A stretch of DNA of 64,000 nucleotides, taken from positions 10,320,501 to 10,384,500 of the forward strand of contig JAITYX010000003.1 in assembly GCA_021018815.1 (NCBI GenBank). The letters run 5' to 3'. This stretch comes from Talinum fruticosum. Its lineage: Eukaryota > Streptophyta > Magnoliopsida > Caryophyllales > Talinaceae. How positions within the stretch are numbered: the first letter of the stretch is position 1; every line of letters starts with the position of its first letter. The position numbers and the translations under genes are program-made. This document shows positions 37,469 to 48,485 of this stretch, piece by piece. Below the pieces are notes generated by a model. It was not told where the DNA came from. It made no database searches and worked only from the letters and a program-made list of their open reading frames with translations.

Positions 37469-38534
37469 TCAAGCATGATAATGATCCTCAATCCTCGTAA
37501 CAAATTTGGGTGAATAAATTTCAGTACCTCTTCCGTTGTTCTTTGTTTGATTCCGATTCGAAGTAAGATGGAGGAATATCATCTTTTGCCATCGATACAT
37601 ATTGGCATTCTCGGATCCATTTTCTCTTTCGCTAGAGTCAAAGTCACTCCAGGTTGCTACCATGGCCTTCTTTCCTTTTGAAAAGTGTTTCTTCTTTTCT
37701 TTGTTCTTGTTCCTTAGATTTGGGCAGTCTTTAATCAAGTGAGATTCATTTCTAGAGAAAATTTTTTACCTTTCCGATATTTGTCATTCTTTTTTATGAT
37801 GATTAACGGTTGAATGTCCTTTTGAACTTGTTGTGGCGAAACATTCTTCCGAAACCAGCAACAATGAGAGCTAACACATCTTCATCGTCCTTGGATGAGT
37901 CGGACAGAGAGCCTTCTTTATCAATGCTTTTTAGTGCAACGCCTTTCTTTTGATTCCGTTCATTTGACTCATCTTGAAGATGTATTTCATGAGTCAACAG
38001 CTTGCCAATCAGATCATCTAACTTTATTTTGCTCAAATCATACGCTTCCTTAATTGCTGTAACTTTTGGTTCCCATTTCGCTTTGGAAGACTTTTGAGTA
38101 TTATTCTGACCGCCTGTTCCTCTTAAGTAGTTCTTGCCTAATGACTTCAAGTTGTTCAAGATCTCACAAAATCTAATACACATTTCTTTAATCCCTTCTT
38201 CAGGCAACACCTGTAATAACTCATACATGTGAACATATTGACTGATTTTTAATTGTCCGACTCGACTAATATGTTCGTAGGTTGTCACTAGTGTGTCCTA
38301 TATTTTCTTAGCAGTCTCATAGGCAGAGATTCGATTAAATTCATTAGGGTCCGGGCAACATAGCATTTTGTTGAGTGCTCTAACGTTCTTTGAGTACTTG
38401 GTTTTCTCAATGGGAGTGAGTTCTTCTCTAGGCTTGTCTTGGCCGACTCCTTCGTTGTCCTTCTTGGGAATGTAGTTTTGTTGTTGAACGATCTCCAATA
38501 TTTCATAATCATGGTCTTTTAAAAAGACCTCCAT
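37469..38534 (-). pseudogene. copia V gag
   Basis: Three minus-strand frames cover Gag. 38534-38298 reads MEVFLKDHDYEILEIVQQQN. 38288-37803 reads TTYEHISRVGQLKISQYVHM, then RFCEILNNLKSLGK, KWEPKVTAIKEAYDLSKI and ALIVAGFGRMFRHNKF. 37738-37469 reads IKDCPNLRNKNKEKKKHF and KKAMVATWSDFDSSERENG. This is the same order as copia I Gag (UBN2-like capsid, zinc knuckle, MMATWSD). The first cysteines of the zinc knuckle are lost (SRNESH instead of CxxC). A stop at about 38290 and a break at about 37740-37800 interrupt it. Confidence 0.85.
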
Positions 38535-38671
38535 AAGTCTCTTCTAATGGGAAAAGTTTGACCCATCGAAGAAAGGGGGTTTGTTATAAGCTCTCGCTTC
38601 GAACTTACTCCGGGATAGTAAGACATGATCGTAGTCCAAGTAGAATGTAAATTCTTTAGAGTGTAGAACTA

Positions 38672-38682
38672 GCTCGATACCA
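38672..38682 (-). other. PBS of copia V
   Basis: The minus strand reads TGGTATCGAGC next to the LTR. Expected TGGTATCAGAGC; CAG is read as CG. Confidence 0.8.
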
Positions 38683-38684
38683 AT

Positions 38685-39770
38685 TGAAAAGTCCCGAATG
38701 TTAGATGAACCCTAGAGGGGGGTGAATAGGGTATTTTAAAAAATTGGGTCATATGACTTAGATGAGTCGTCGGATATGAAAAACAAACAAATGGAGAAGT
38801 AAATTAGGCAATGCAAGCTTGTTTATTGATGATCTTGGTCCAAGTTAGTGACTACCTAAGGTTTCCTACCTTAAGATTATGTTCTACTTCTCTTATTGCT
38901 CTAACTATTAGATGAGTTCTTCACTTAACTCATTGATTGACCTTTCGAGTACACTTATTCTAGAGCCCCACCACTCACATTTCTCTCGGTGTTACAACTC
39001 ACAGAGCAGTCTTCCCCAAGACTCTTTGCTACAACTCACAAAGTATCTAACCCTTAGACACTTTGCTACAAGAATGATTTGAGTAAGTAAGACACGATTA
39101 CAAGAGATGAAGATAGGACATAAAGTATGCTCTCTTGCTTGGTTGATCCACGGTGTTGGCTTGTATCTTTATAACTTTCCCTTCATTTAGTCGACCGTTG
39201 GAGATACCGTTAGAAAAATGATCTTCTCTGCTCGACTTGGTAACTCAACCTTAACAGGATCCGATCGCTGTCCAAGATATCGATTCTTTCCAAGTTTGGC
39301 TTTGCTCTCGAAATATTTATGTATCTTTAAATGCTTGTCTTGCCTTGACAACCTTCATTCATTGCTTAAATCACGTAGTTACTATTTCTACTACTTGCAA
39401 CCCATAGGTAGAATGATCCGACTTGATATCCTTCCGAAGATAGGTCCAATAATCTCTATGGAAAGATTCAGATTTTATGCAATAAAATCATACCGTAATA
39501 TGCTGCAATTTATCCGAAATATTTGGGATTATATTCAATGGGAATATTTCCTTAATTCAATGATCTAGTATAATGATAAATAAGGAGATAATATCTTACC
39601 ATAAAATCGGATAAATATGGAAGATGAATAATAATATAGGGGATATTTAAGGAGTATATCTAGTTGCTAAATTTTATCCTTGAGATCAAAACATACTAAA
39701 GCTCAAAGGAATCGGATAAACAAATTGGATAAACATGTCCGATAGGTCAGATTTATTGTCTGAGTTAACA
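38685..39770 (-). repeat. 5' LTR of copia V (minus strand)
   Basis: 1086 bp; plus-strand borders TGAAAAGTCCC and GAGTTAACA. Homologous to 29106-30207. Confidence 0.9.
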
Positions 39771-40114
39771 CTTAATATGGGTAAAAGCATAATGTCCTAG
39801 TTGTCATGTTCTCATTAGAAGTGTAAAATAAGTAAACTTACACTCACTGTAAAACAAATAGCTTTTTTGGATGTTTTTTTCTTTTGTTTTTGGGGAGGGG
39901 TTGCTGGAGGTGGAAGATGAAGAGGGACGTGAAGGGTCAGATACAAAGACTAACCGGCTCCAGAAACTAGAATAGAGGAAACAACTAAAAGGGATGTATG
40001 GTCTTTTTATTTGCTTATTTAACTGTCCTTAATATGGGTAAAAGCATAATGTCCTAGTTGTGATGTTGTCATTAGAAGTGTAAAATAACTAAACTTACAC
40101 TCACTGTAAACGTA
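39771..40114. repeat. 257-bp tandem duplication at the copia V target site
   Basis: The stretch starting CTTAATATGGG at 39771 recurs at 40028, giving a period of 257 bp; the second copy stops matching at about 40114. The middle part (39868-40032) also matches 28935-29105 left of the insertion. Before insertion the locus was therefore X-Y-X-Y. Confidence 0.8.
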
Positions 40115-40639
40115 TCACCCTCCAAAAAGCTATTTGTGCGTTTTTCAAGTTTTCAATTTTCAACGATATTTAATTGGGAGGTTGGCAATTATCTTGCAAG
40201 ATCCCTTAATCTATACTCTTCAAGGTTATTAAAAGATGATTTGAAGTCATTTAATCATTTGATAATTTAGAACAGACTTGTTAATGATAGGAATTCATTT
40301 GAACATATAAGTGAATACATTGACATTCATTTATTCATCCGTTCTATATTCCACATGATCTTCATCTCAAAACAAACTTATGCATTAATGCATTTTGACA
40401 TCTTTTATCATGTGAGACTCTGCAACTAATAACTATCCTTACACAGTATTAGTGTATTTAATAATAGCTGTTTAGGTGGTGCTTAGCGTGGTTGAAGGAG
40501 GTTAACCACTACGTAGTTAAAATTAGAAGTGTTGTGTAACTTAGCTCTTATAGTAATGGTTAGAGGTTGAGACGGAGTTTGGGTAGAGGTTGTGCAGCGT
40601 TACTTGCAGTAACAATTGAGAATCATCTGCTAGCCTTTG
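40115..40639. other. Intergenic DNA, nothing recognised
   Basis: No repeat or coding frame that I can support. Confidence 0.5.
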
Positions 40640-42562
40640 CAATTTTATCCAAAAATACTCCAAGTGTATCATCAAAATTTATTATATATACCCTCACTAT
40701 ATAAACACTCTTTCTCCCAACCAGCCGTCTTCTTCTGCCACAAACTCTTTGCCGCACAACTGAATCAGATTGTGATCCCGATCTTGAAGGTGTTTCAGCC
40801 GACATCGACTTCCTTATGAATCTAATTCAGTTATATGTATCTCCAACTTTATCATCTTTCTCAACTTTAAATAGCCCAGCCTCTCTATCTTCATCTTCAT
40901 CAACCCTACAATTCTCTATAATTTCTTTCCGTGCGTGTGTTTCTCTGTCTTCACCATAGCTTCTATCAATTACATTAATGCGGGAAGCTCACAAAGTTTT
41001 ATAATCTAGTGGCCCCACCAATTTATTTTCGACAGCGAGGTAAGTTTTACTGCAATGCTAACTTTTATTTTGTATCAATTATTTAATAAGTGAATGTTTT
41101 ATGAGGTACTTCTCATAATTAATGACTGAAGTTGATGTTTTGCTTTAAGAAATCAAAGTATTTTTGTTCCATTTCAATTTTATTAATATCTATAGAATAT
41201 TTGTTTAGTATGATGGAAATGATTATGTTACAGAGCAACTATTTACTTTTTTCTTATTTAATTTTATTATTCATAGGTGCGTAATGAATCCTTATGAGGA
41301 ACAGTCACCTAAATTTTGGACTATGGTTATATGTACAAAAGCTGACATATCCGTATATTACTATAGATATATTTATAAAGAGCAATGACTTTTCTTATGA
41401 CAGGAGAGGAGAGGACGAACAAAGTGCTAAATGGGCATCCTATCCAATAGGATAATAATGCCTCTGGAATAGCTAGAGCCATATTTATTCTTGATATTAT
41501 GCGATGCGGTGCCATTAAAGTATGGGTTGAATTGAAATCAAGTCATAAAACATCAATTATTAAAGAGGTCTTTTCTTATATATTGTTACTATAGGAGTTT
41601 CAAATAGACCCGATAAAACCGACCCAAACCGAATGGGTCAATTCGAACTACCCGAAACTCAAATCGAACCGACATTCGAAACAGCTTGAACCGATTTTGA
41701 CCCGAAAATCGAAATGAACCGACCCTAACCGACCCGAACCGAACCCACCTGAAATCTAATGAACCCGATTCCGACCCGAACCGAAATGACCCAAACCGAA
41801 ACCGAACCGACCCGAACCGAATCGGACTCGAATTGATTTAACCCAAATAAAAGTGACCCAAGCCACATTTTTTTGTTGGGTCTCTCGGGATGGACTTTTG
41901 TGCCTATAGTGGTACTTTTTTTAGTGGGTACAATTTTGAATCGATTTTGACCCAAAAAGTGACCCAATTACGACCCAAAGTTAACCCGATCCAAAATTAA
42001 CCCGTATCGAACCCGAACTTGACTCGAAGAGATTGACTCGAAGTTTAATCAAACCGAAGTTGACCCGAACCGAAACCGAACGAACCCAAACGAGATCGAC
42101 TCGAAGTTTAGCCGAAACGAAGTTGACCCGAACTCGAAACCGAACCGGACCCGAACAAGATTGACCAGAAGTTAACACAAACCGAACTAACCCGAACCGA
42201 ACTCGAATCGAATGACCCGATTGCTAGGTATAGTTTCAAATAGAGTTATTCGGGAATGTTTTCAACATTGAAGAGGTACTATTAGTAAGGTGTTTCATAA
42301 AGTTTTAAATGCAATATCGCATTGAAAAGCTATGTGTAAAGCACATAATATTATAAGATTGAGGGATTCAAACTTCGGAGACATACCATCTCAAATAGCC
42401 AATGATATAATATATATGTCATATTTGAAGGTAATATTCTTAAGTTCTATAAATAATTCTTTATATTCATCATCGTCATGAATTAGTTAGATTTATAGAT
42501 TTATGTTTTTTAATAGCATTGGATGCATAGATGGTATACGTGTTATGTCATGTATTCTAGAG
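40640..42562 (+). pseudogene. PIF/Harbinger (HARBI1-like) transposase-derived gene, broken
   Basis: A possible promoter (CTATATAAACAC, about 40698) and leader precede a good 5' splice site (GCGAG/GTAAGT, 41040) and an acceptor (CATAG, about 41276), then ATG at 41284. Later exon pieces read ERTNKVLNGHPI (about 41408), LKSSHKTSIIKEVFSYI (41537), then VSNRVIRECFQH (split at 41608), GTISKVFHKVLNAI, IRLRDSNFGDIP and, after a probable intron, SIGCIDGIRV (about 42520). NGHP, SNR..ERFQHSGETIS, and GCIDG (for GAIDGTH, with the first catalytic Asp) are the HARBI1 order. Stops, an insertion and the loss of everything after 42562 show it is dead. The 5' exon assignment is inference. Confidence 0.7.
41608..42243. 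mobile_element. CCGAAC-rich minisatellite insertion with 12-bp direct repeats
   Basis: 636 bp lying inside the HARBI1-like frame. AGTTTCAAATAG occurs at 41596-41607 and 42232-42243; without one copy and the insert, the host frame reads GVSNRVIRECFQH straight through, which confirms a true insertion. The insert consists mostly of irregular GACCCGAACCGAA units at both ends, with about 100 bp of other sequence near 41830-41940. A duplication this long suggests target-primed retrotransposition, but no poly(A) or polymerase is seen. The family is unknown. Confidence 0.7.
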
Positions 42563-42780
42563 GCTCTGGCTTATTGGTTTGTAAATAACAAGGTTCTCAA
42601 GGTTCTTTTTGATATTCTCGAAGGGTACGAGATTAATCTCTTCCCATTCAATCTTGGGAAGTCTTTTTACGAGGAGAAGTTTGAGCAATTTCAGAAGTGT
42701 GAATCCGGACTCCAAGCTCGGCTTCCTAGTATCCGAGTTAGAAAATCCTCTCTCCCGATAGAAACAGACATGAGTCAAAA
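42563..42780 (+). pseudogene. copia third-ORF fragment, plus strand
   Basis: The frame reads NNKVLKVLFDILEGYEINLF and then SFYEEKFEQFQKCESGL, matching the KALFDILEGYEVDLFPS block of copia I (22136-22190). It follows the broken HARBI1-like gene directly and meets an oppositely oriented copia fragment at an inverted repeat (GAAACAGACA/TGTCTGTTTC, 42759-42800). Confidence 0.65.
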
Positions 42781-42911
42781 GTCTGTCTGTTTCTTTGGGA
42801 AGATCTAATTTGAAGTGAGCAAAAACTTAGGATAAAATGGCTCAAAATGGAAAAGGGATGTTCTTCAAGCTCGGGGGACCAAACCACTTTGTTCAAGAAT
42901 GAATTGGAAGA
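42781..42911 (-). pseudogene. copia IV third-ORF fragment, minus strand, left of gypsy insertion
   Basis: Joined across the gypsy insertion and its GATCA duplication, the minus-strand frame runs from GYKID at 51420-51435 into LFQFILEQSGLVP here, similar to GYEVDLFPSIIERMAAVP of copia I. This shows that the gypsy element landed inside this ORF. Confidence 0.6.
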
Positions 42912-42916
42912 GATCA

Positions 42917-45900
42917 TGTAACACCCCAAAATACCCCTTAGGAGTATTACATCACCGGAGTTCCTTACGGGAACTCCTAAGGCTCGCTAGGTGTCAATTC
43001 GACTTCCTAAATTCAACTTAGAGGTAGTAAAGGTGATTTTCCAAAGGAATTTGAGATTTTCTAAAATTTCGTCGAGTTCTATTAGTAATGTGGGTTATCC
43101 CTTAGGCTTAAAGCCCTAAAACCCTGCATAAAAAACATAACATAACTCAACGACCACATGCTCGGAGTATACAACTCAACGGCCACACGCTGGAGTCCAA
43201 CCAATCATGTGATAAAACTTAAAATGATCTAAATGGTTTACTATACATCCGGTACAAACTACATGAACTAAATTACAAGTACTATACTTAAAAATATAAG
43301 AAATGCACATTTGCGATTCAAATCGCTCAAGCAACCAGACAAACAGACAATCAACGAAGTTCGGAATAAGCTAAGTACCGCACACATCTCCGAAGAATGC
43401 ACCTGCAACACTCGGGGAAAAGGGGAAATTTGTGGAATGAGCAATAAACCACGGGCTCACCAGAGTCTTATACCCTTAAAATGGAAATTCTTTACGCATA
43501 CTACTTATAATAATGAAATCGGTGAAAACATAATAACATAATACAAATCTAGATACTTTCAATGAAATCTCTTGCAATGTAAAGATCATAGCTCTTCAAT
43601 CATTTAAAAGCACGGGATCACATTCATGCACAATATTTTTGGGAATGAATAAACTTTCCGGGCGTTCGGAGGATTCGAACTAGCACTTCTTTAATTTCTA
43701 GGCGTGATCCTCAACAAAAAGGCTCGCGGGACCTATCTTCGGAAATCTCACATCGGGCATCCCGCCACCGCAGGACCCCTGTTAAAACCCTTTCCTCGAA
43801 GTTTCTAACTAGGCGTCCCCGAGTTCAAACCCTTCGGTATGCTAAATGATCCATAGCCAGTCTATTCAAAACAATTTGCACATAATCATTCATCACATTC
43901 ACTTCAATAGCTTTCTCAAATCGATTTAACATCAAGGAAGGCATGAAACCAAGTGTCACCCTTATTAATTCACTTTCTCAAATAAGTTTCGCTTCTTTAA
44001 AACATATTCACGTTTGAAAGGCAGTTCTCAAGAAATTGCCTTCAAGAATAATTCGCGTAAAATACATAACTCCTTTCAAAACTACTTTTGAACGTCGTTT
44101 AACACAATCACTTGCACAAATAGCTATGATTCAATCATAGATAGTCCTTCTCATCTCCTTTCCAACTATACCTTTCTCAATTCACTAATTGAGAAAGTTT
44201 AATTCCTTTTCTAAGCCACAATAACCACAAGTAGATACCACCTAATTCAATGTTTCAACTTTTCACAATTCATTGTCTTGACCTCAAGTCCTCATTTTAT
44301 GTCTCTACATTATACTCAACTTCTTTTACCCATATTCAACTATAAGACTCTTGATCTCACTTCATGACTTAAGTTCCTCTTGCTATGCTTATCTTCAACT
44401 TGATTTAATCTCAAGGCTTAGACATATTCTAAACTCAACTTAACCTTACCATTCTCAGCTCGTCATTTCCCTACCTCAAATTCCCATTTTACATCTCTAC
44501 CTTATTAATTAACTCTTGCTCGCCCATACTCGATCATATAACTCTTGATTACCTTTTATCACTCAAATTTTGCTAGCTTGACTTACCTTTAGTTTTATTC
44601 AATCTCACGGACTCGGATACATCTCCAACTCAATTTACCCCGACAACCGCTTTCTACTCCCCTACCTCAATTGTGCATTAGTTAAGATGAACTCCTACTT
44701 CCCTTTTACCCCAAAGCTCCGGTTCGCAGCCTAATTACTAGGAATCCAGCTCGAGTAAATTCAAGAGATCACAAATGATTCAACTATAACGTTAATTGAT
44801 TCACCCATAACCTCAAGCAACTGAAATTGCACATACTCCATCGTTACTAACTAAACTCCCGATATCACCCATAGGACTTTAACAAACTCAATCAGATTCT
44901 TTCATATCCTAATTTATCCCTAACAACTTCCTAAATTCAATCTATAATATAAGCATGTAATATTCACAACAAAACTCATTTGGGTTTTGAAATTAATATA
45001 AGTTTAGAGCATAAGACTACCCACCTCGAATTCTAGGGTTTGGAATTGATTGAATTGCTTGTTGCCCGTGTTTTGCTTTTGGTTGCGTTTGGTTTCAGGG
45101 GACTCTCGCTTCGATTTAGCATTTCTTGCTTCCTCTCGCTCTCCGTGCTCTCTATCTCTCGCTCCGGGTCCTTCTTCCACCTCTCGTTCTGTCCCGGCCC
45201 CTTACTCCTTTGTTCGCTCACCGATCGCTGCCCTCGGTCCCTCACCGTAACGCCCCAAACCCATAATCACCGATTTTAGACTAAGCAAGCCTCTAACCGA
45301 TGATTCGCACAATGAAAGTAGGTCGTGGGCATTACGCCGCCCTTACCGGAAGAAAGGGCAAGGCTATATCTATAAATGTATTTAATCTTAGTTACTCTTG
45401 CTTTGCCACTAACAACAAGTGACTCATGATTAAGTATAAACTATAACTTATATAAAGATTAAACATACGTATAAACTACTCGTCTAGTAAACTATGACAA
45501 CGACACTTAATCCCCGATATCCTAAACAAGGTTGCCATTGCGAGCCTCTAAGTCCCGACCAGAACTTCTCTCTTGCTTCATACCTTCAACATCTTTACCT
45601 AAAACAAAACAAGAAAATATTTTCAAATTGTGAGCCGAAGCTCAATACGTCTATCATCATGCTCGTGAAATAAGTATTATGAAATAATTGAGTTGAGCGC
45701 ATGCATTTCAATTCATTTGTAAATGAGGGAGAGTGGACAATGTAAAACTGTTGCTAATTAATTATCTCGTGTGGTTACCCTTGCGATCATCGGGTTTCCC
45801 TACATGTGTACACACCCGCACCGATCGGGAAGTCCAGTTGGTGCGGCGCAATTATGGTGTGTCGACTTTGAATAATGGTGAATTATCAATGGGCGGGTCC

Positions 45901-48485
45901 ACTTTAACATGGCAAATACTGTTGCAAATGATTCTTTGTTGGATGTTAATGGCGGCCATATTCGGCCTTGATTTGTAAATAAAACATTGAAGGGCACGAT
46001 CAATGAACGTACCTTGTGCCGATGTTCTTTATCCTCTTGGGGCGGAATCCGAATGAACGCACGACGCTTGATGGCCTTAAGAGTTATAAAGATTTTATTA
46101 ATGAACTGAAGTTTTCATCTCTTATTTATTAAATTACTTCAAGGATACTTGAAATAAAAATTAATAAAGCTAGCTTTTACTAAGAGTACTAATGATGTCT
46201 TTAATCTATATATAATTTATTTATCTTATTTTATACAATGCATGCCTAAATATATATATAGCAACCTCAAAAATATATATATATAACTTTCTTTTTAATT
46301 GCATACATAAATATATATACATTTGTTTTTACATATATTTTACTTCAATATACATAATTTTCTCCTAAATGATATTAAGGTTATCTCTAACCCATAAGGT
46401 TTATTTATTGATTTCTTTTATAAGATGCATACATAAATATGTGTATATGTTAACAATAGGTATTATCTCCTCCTTCTCTACAAAATTATGTTAATAAGTG
46501 ATAATGATAATAATTGTTTTAAAGTTAAAGAAAGGGTTTACTTTTAATTACTCGCTATTAGTTATTTTATTATACAATTACCTTTATTCACTCTTTTATG
46601 ATAATTAATTCTAACCTAAAGAGGTGTTCATTCCCTGACATGATACTCTTATTTTCCTCCACTTTCACCAACCCTCGGTATTGCAAAATATCCTCGCTTT
46701 TTCTCCTAATCTCACCATTAGGTCAAATAATTATCTAAATTAGTCCGTAATACTTGCTAACTCAAATTGTCCCTAACTCGTCCTTTATATAGAAATCTGT
46801 CTATAATCTTTTCTTCAATTTCAGTATATCCATATCTCACCAATTTTTCCATGCATCAATTACATACATACCATAATCAACTTTAATCTCCAAACAGAAA
46901 AGAATAACTGATTACAACTTAAATGCTTAAATTAAAGAGAACTGAATTTGAAAAACTATCTTAAGAAATTAAATTAAAAGAACTGATCGAATCTGAAAAA
47001 TTACCCTAAGAACCACGGTGAAAGGGCGATTTCTTGGCGGTGGCTGGTCGTCGGGGTTTTTGATGAGGAGATCGGTGAAGGCGATGGTGATGGTGCCGGT
47101 AGCTAGCTGGTGGTGGCGGTTGGCGCGGCCGGGGAGCAGTGGGTGCTGTCGGTTGGCGGTGGAGGTGGGACGAGAGAAGAGGCAGGGCGTCGGGGCTAGG
47201 GAGAGAGAGGGAGAGAGAGTTGTGAGTGTATCAGCAATTAGGTTTAGGAAAAATGTCGGCTTTTAGGTCACCTCGGGCTTTTATACTCCTCTCGGCTTCC
47301 TCTCTCACCGGCCGATCGGCTATTTCGGGCCCAATTCCTTAGCAAGCTATCTTAACCCAACTTACTCATCCTCATTATTTTCCTTATGCATATCTAATTT
47401 GAACTCTTTATGCTTATTAACATCTTTCTCATTTTAAGCTTATCTTAATCTAAGAATTTTATTTTTAGTAATATTAAGTTTATAAAAATAAATTAGCTAT
47501 ATAATAATGTTAATTATCTTCGAGTCATTGAAATTTATAAAGTATGCTCGTGCGTCGTCGTTGTCATCATCCGGTTCTCGCACTTTAAACAACATTGACA
47601 TATATATATAAATATATATACACATGTGTAATATGAAAATATTTGGAAATTTGAAATGCACACGCTCATGCTAATCTTGAATGTATTTAAAGTTAATTAT
47701 TTTCTTAGGGACGGGTTGTTACACTCACACTATGCTTTTCTCCTCTGCTTGTCTCGATTTCGCCATCCCTAGTTAATCCCCCGTGTTCTCCAGACAGCCT
47801 CTCCTTCGTTAGCCGTCTAGCCCGCCGGCCTCTAACTACTTCTTCGGCTATCACGCTCGCACGCTCTCCTCTCTCGCTTTATCTCAATCTCTTCCTTACT
47901 CTCTCTCTCTGTGTTTGCTAGCCGTGGCGTTCTCGCCATTCAGGCGGCCACCGGCCTCCGGGCTCTCGCTCTCTCTCTCCTCCCTCTTCGCTCCGTTCCT
48001 CTTGCGCTTTTCCCTTTCTTTCCATCTTGCTTTGCTCGGCCTCCCTCTCCCTTCCTCTCCCCAAGCCCTCCTTTCCTTTTTCCCTTTTAATGTCTTGGTT
48101 CCCCCTCTCTTTTCCACCGAATGCTTGGCTTGGTGCCAAGTTATTACTGGACCCCAAGCTTCTCCTTCCTAATATACTCAATTAAGAGTAATCCTAATCC
48201 CCCTTCTATCCGCCCTTTTTTTGTTAAACATAATAATAATTAAACCTACATACGTAGTATAAGCAGCCTTGGATTTATATGTAGCTGGTCCAGGCGAAAA
48301 TTCGGAGGATGGAATTAATACGCTTCACTAATAAGAGTTACGCGAACTAATAATAATTCGCTCAAATAACTTTACGAATATCTAACCACGTATATATCTT
48401 GGTTATTCGACCTACTCTATTTAATTAAAACTAAATAATTAATTTAACTCATATAATTACCTAACTCAAAATTACGGGTCTTACA
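42917..48485 (-). repeat. 3' LTR of gypsy element (about 3.1 kb, split by a solo LTR)
   Basis: Plus-strand start TGTAACACCCCAAAA, end ACGGGTCTTACA. Removing the insertion 45246-47723 and one CTCAC leaves about 3086 bp. Homologous ends occur at 50699-51419 and a partial third copy at 56612-58735. Confidence 0.85.
45246..47723. mobile_element. Solo LTR inserted in the gypsy LTR
   Basis: 2478 bp, starting CGTAACGCCCCAAAC (TG expected, CG read) and ending GGGTTGTTACA, with a perfect target duplication CTCAC (45241-45245 and 47724-47728). Its TGTAACGCCCC...TTACA ends resemble the host LTR family. No internal region and no other copy in the window. The GC-rich section 47020-47230 yields short frames without recognisable domains. 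Confidence 0.8.

Larger units (their letters stand above)
29106..39770 (-). mobile_element. Defective copia element (copia V) carrying a CACTA insertion
   Basis: A minus-strand copia element, 10665 bp including a 4.3-kb CACTA element. The two LTRs are 29106-30207 and 38685-39770, with a perfect target duplication CTTAA (29101-29105 and 39771-39775). The PBS is next to the right LTR, the polypurine tract next to the left one. Gag and the start of protease remain, but no RT, RNase H or integrase core can be read, so it is a non-autonomous derivative. The LTRs differ more than those of copia I, consistent with an older insertion. Confidence 0.9.

Noticed and set aside
47896..48181. GC-richer open frames near 47.9-48.2 kb as a host exon
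   Set aside because: The segment lies inside the gypsy LTR (downstream of the CTCAC-flanked solo LTR) and its frames are low-complexity Ser/Leu/Arg without a domain.
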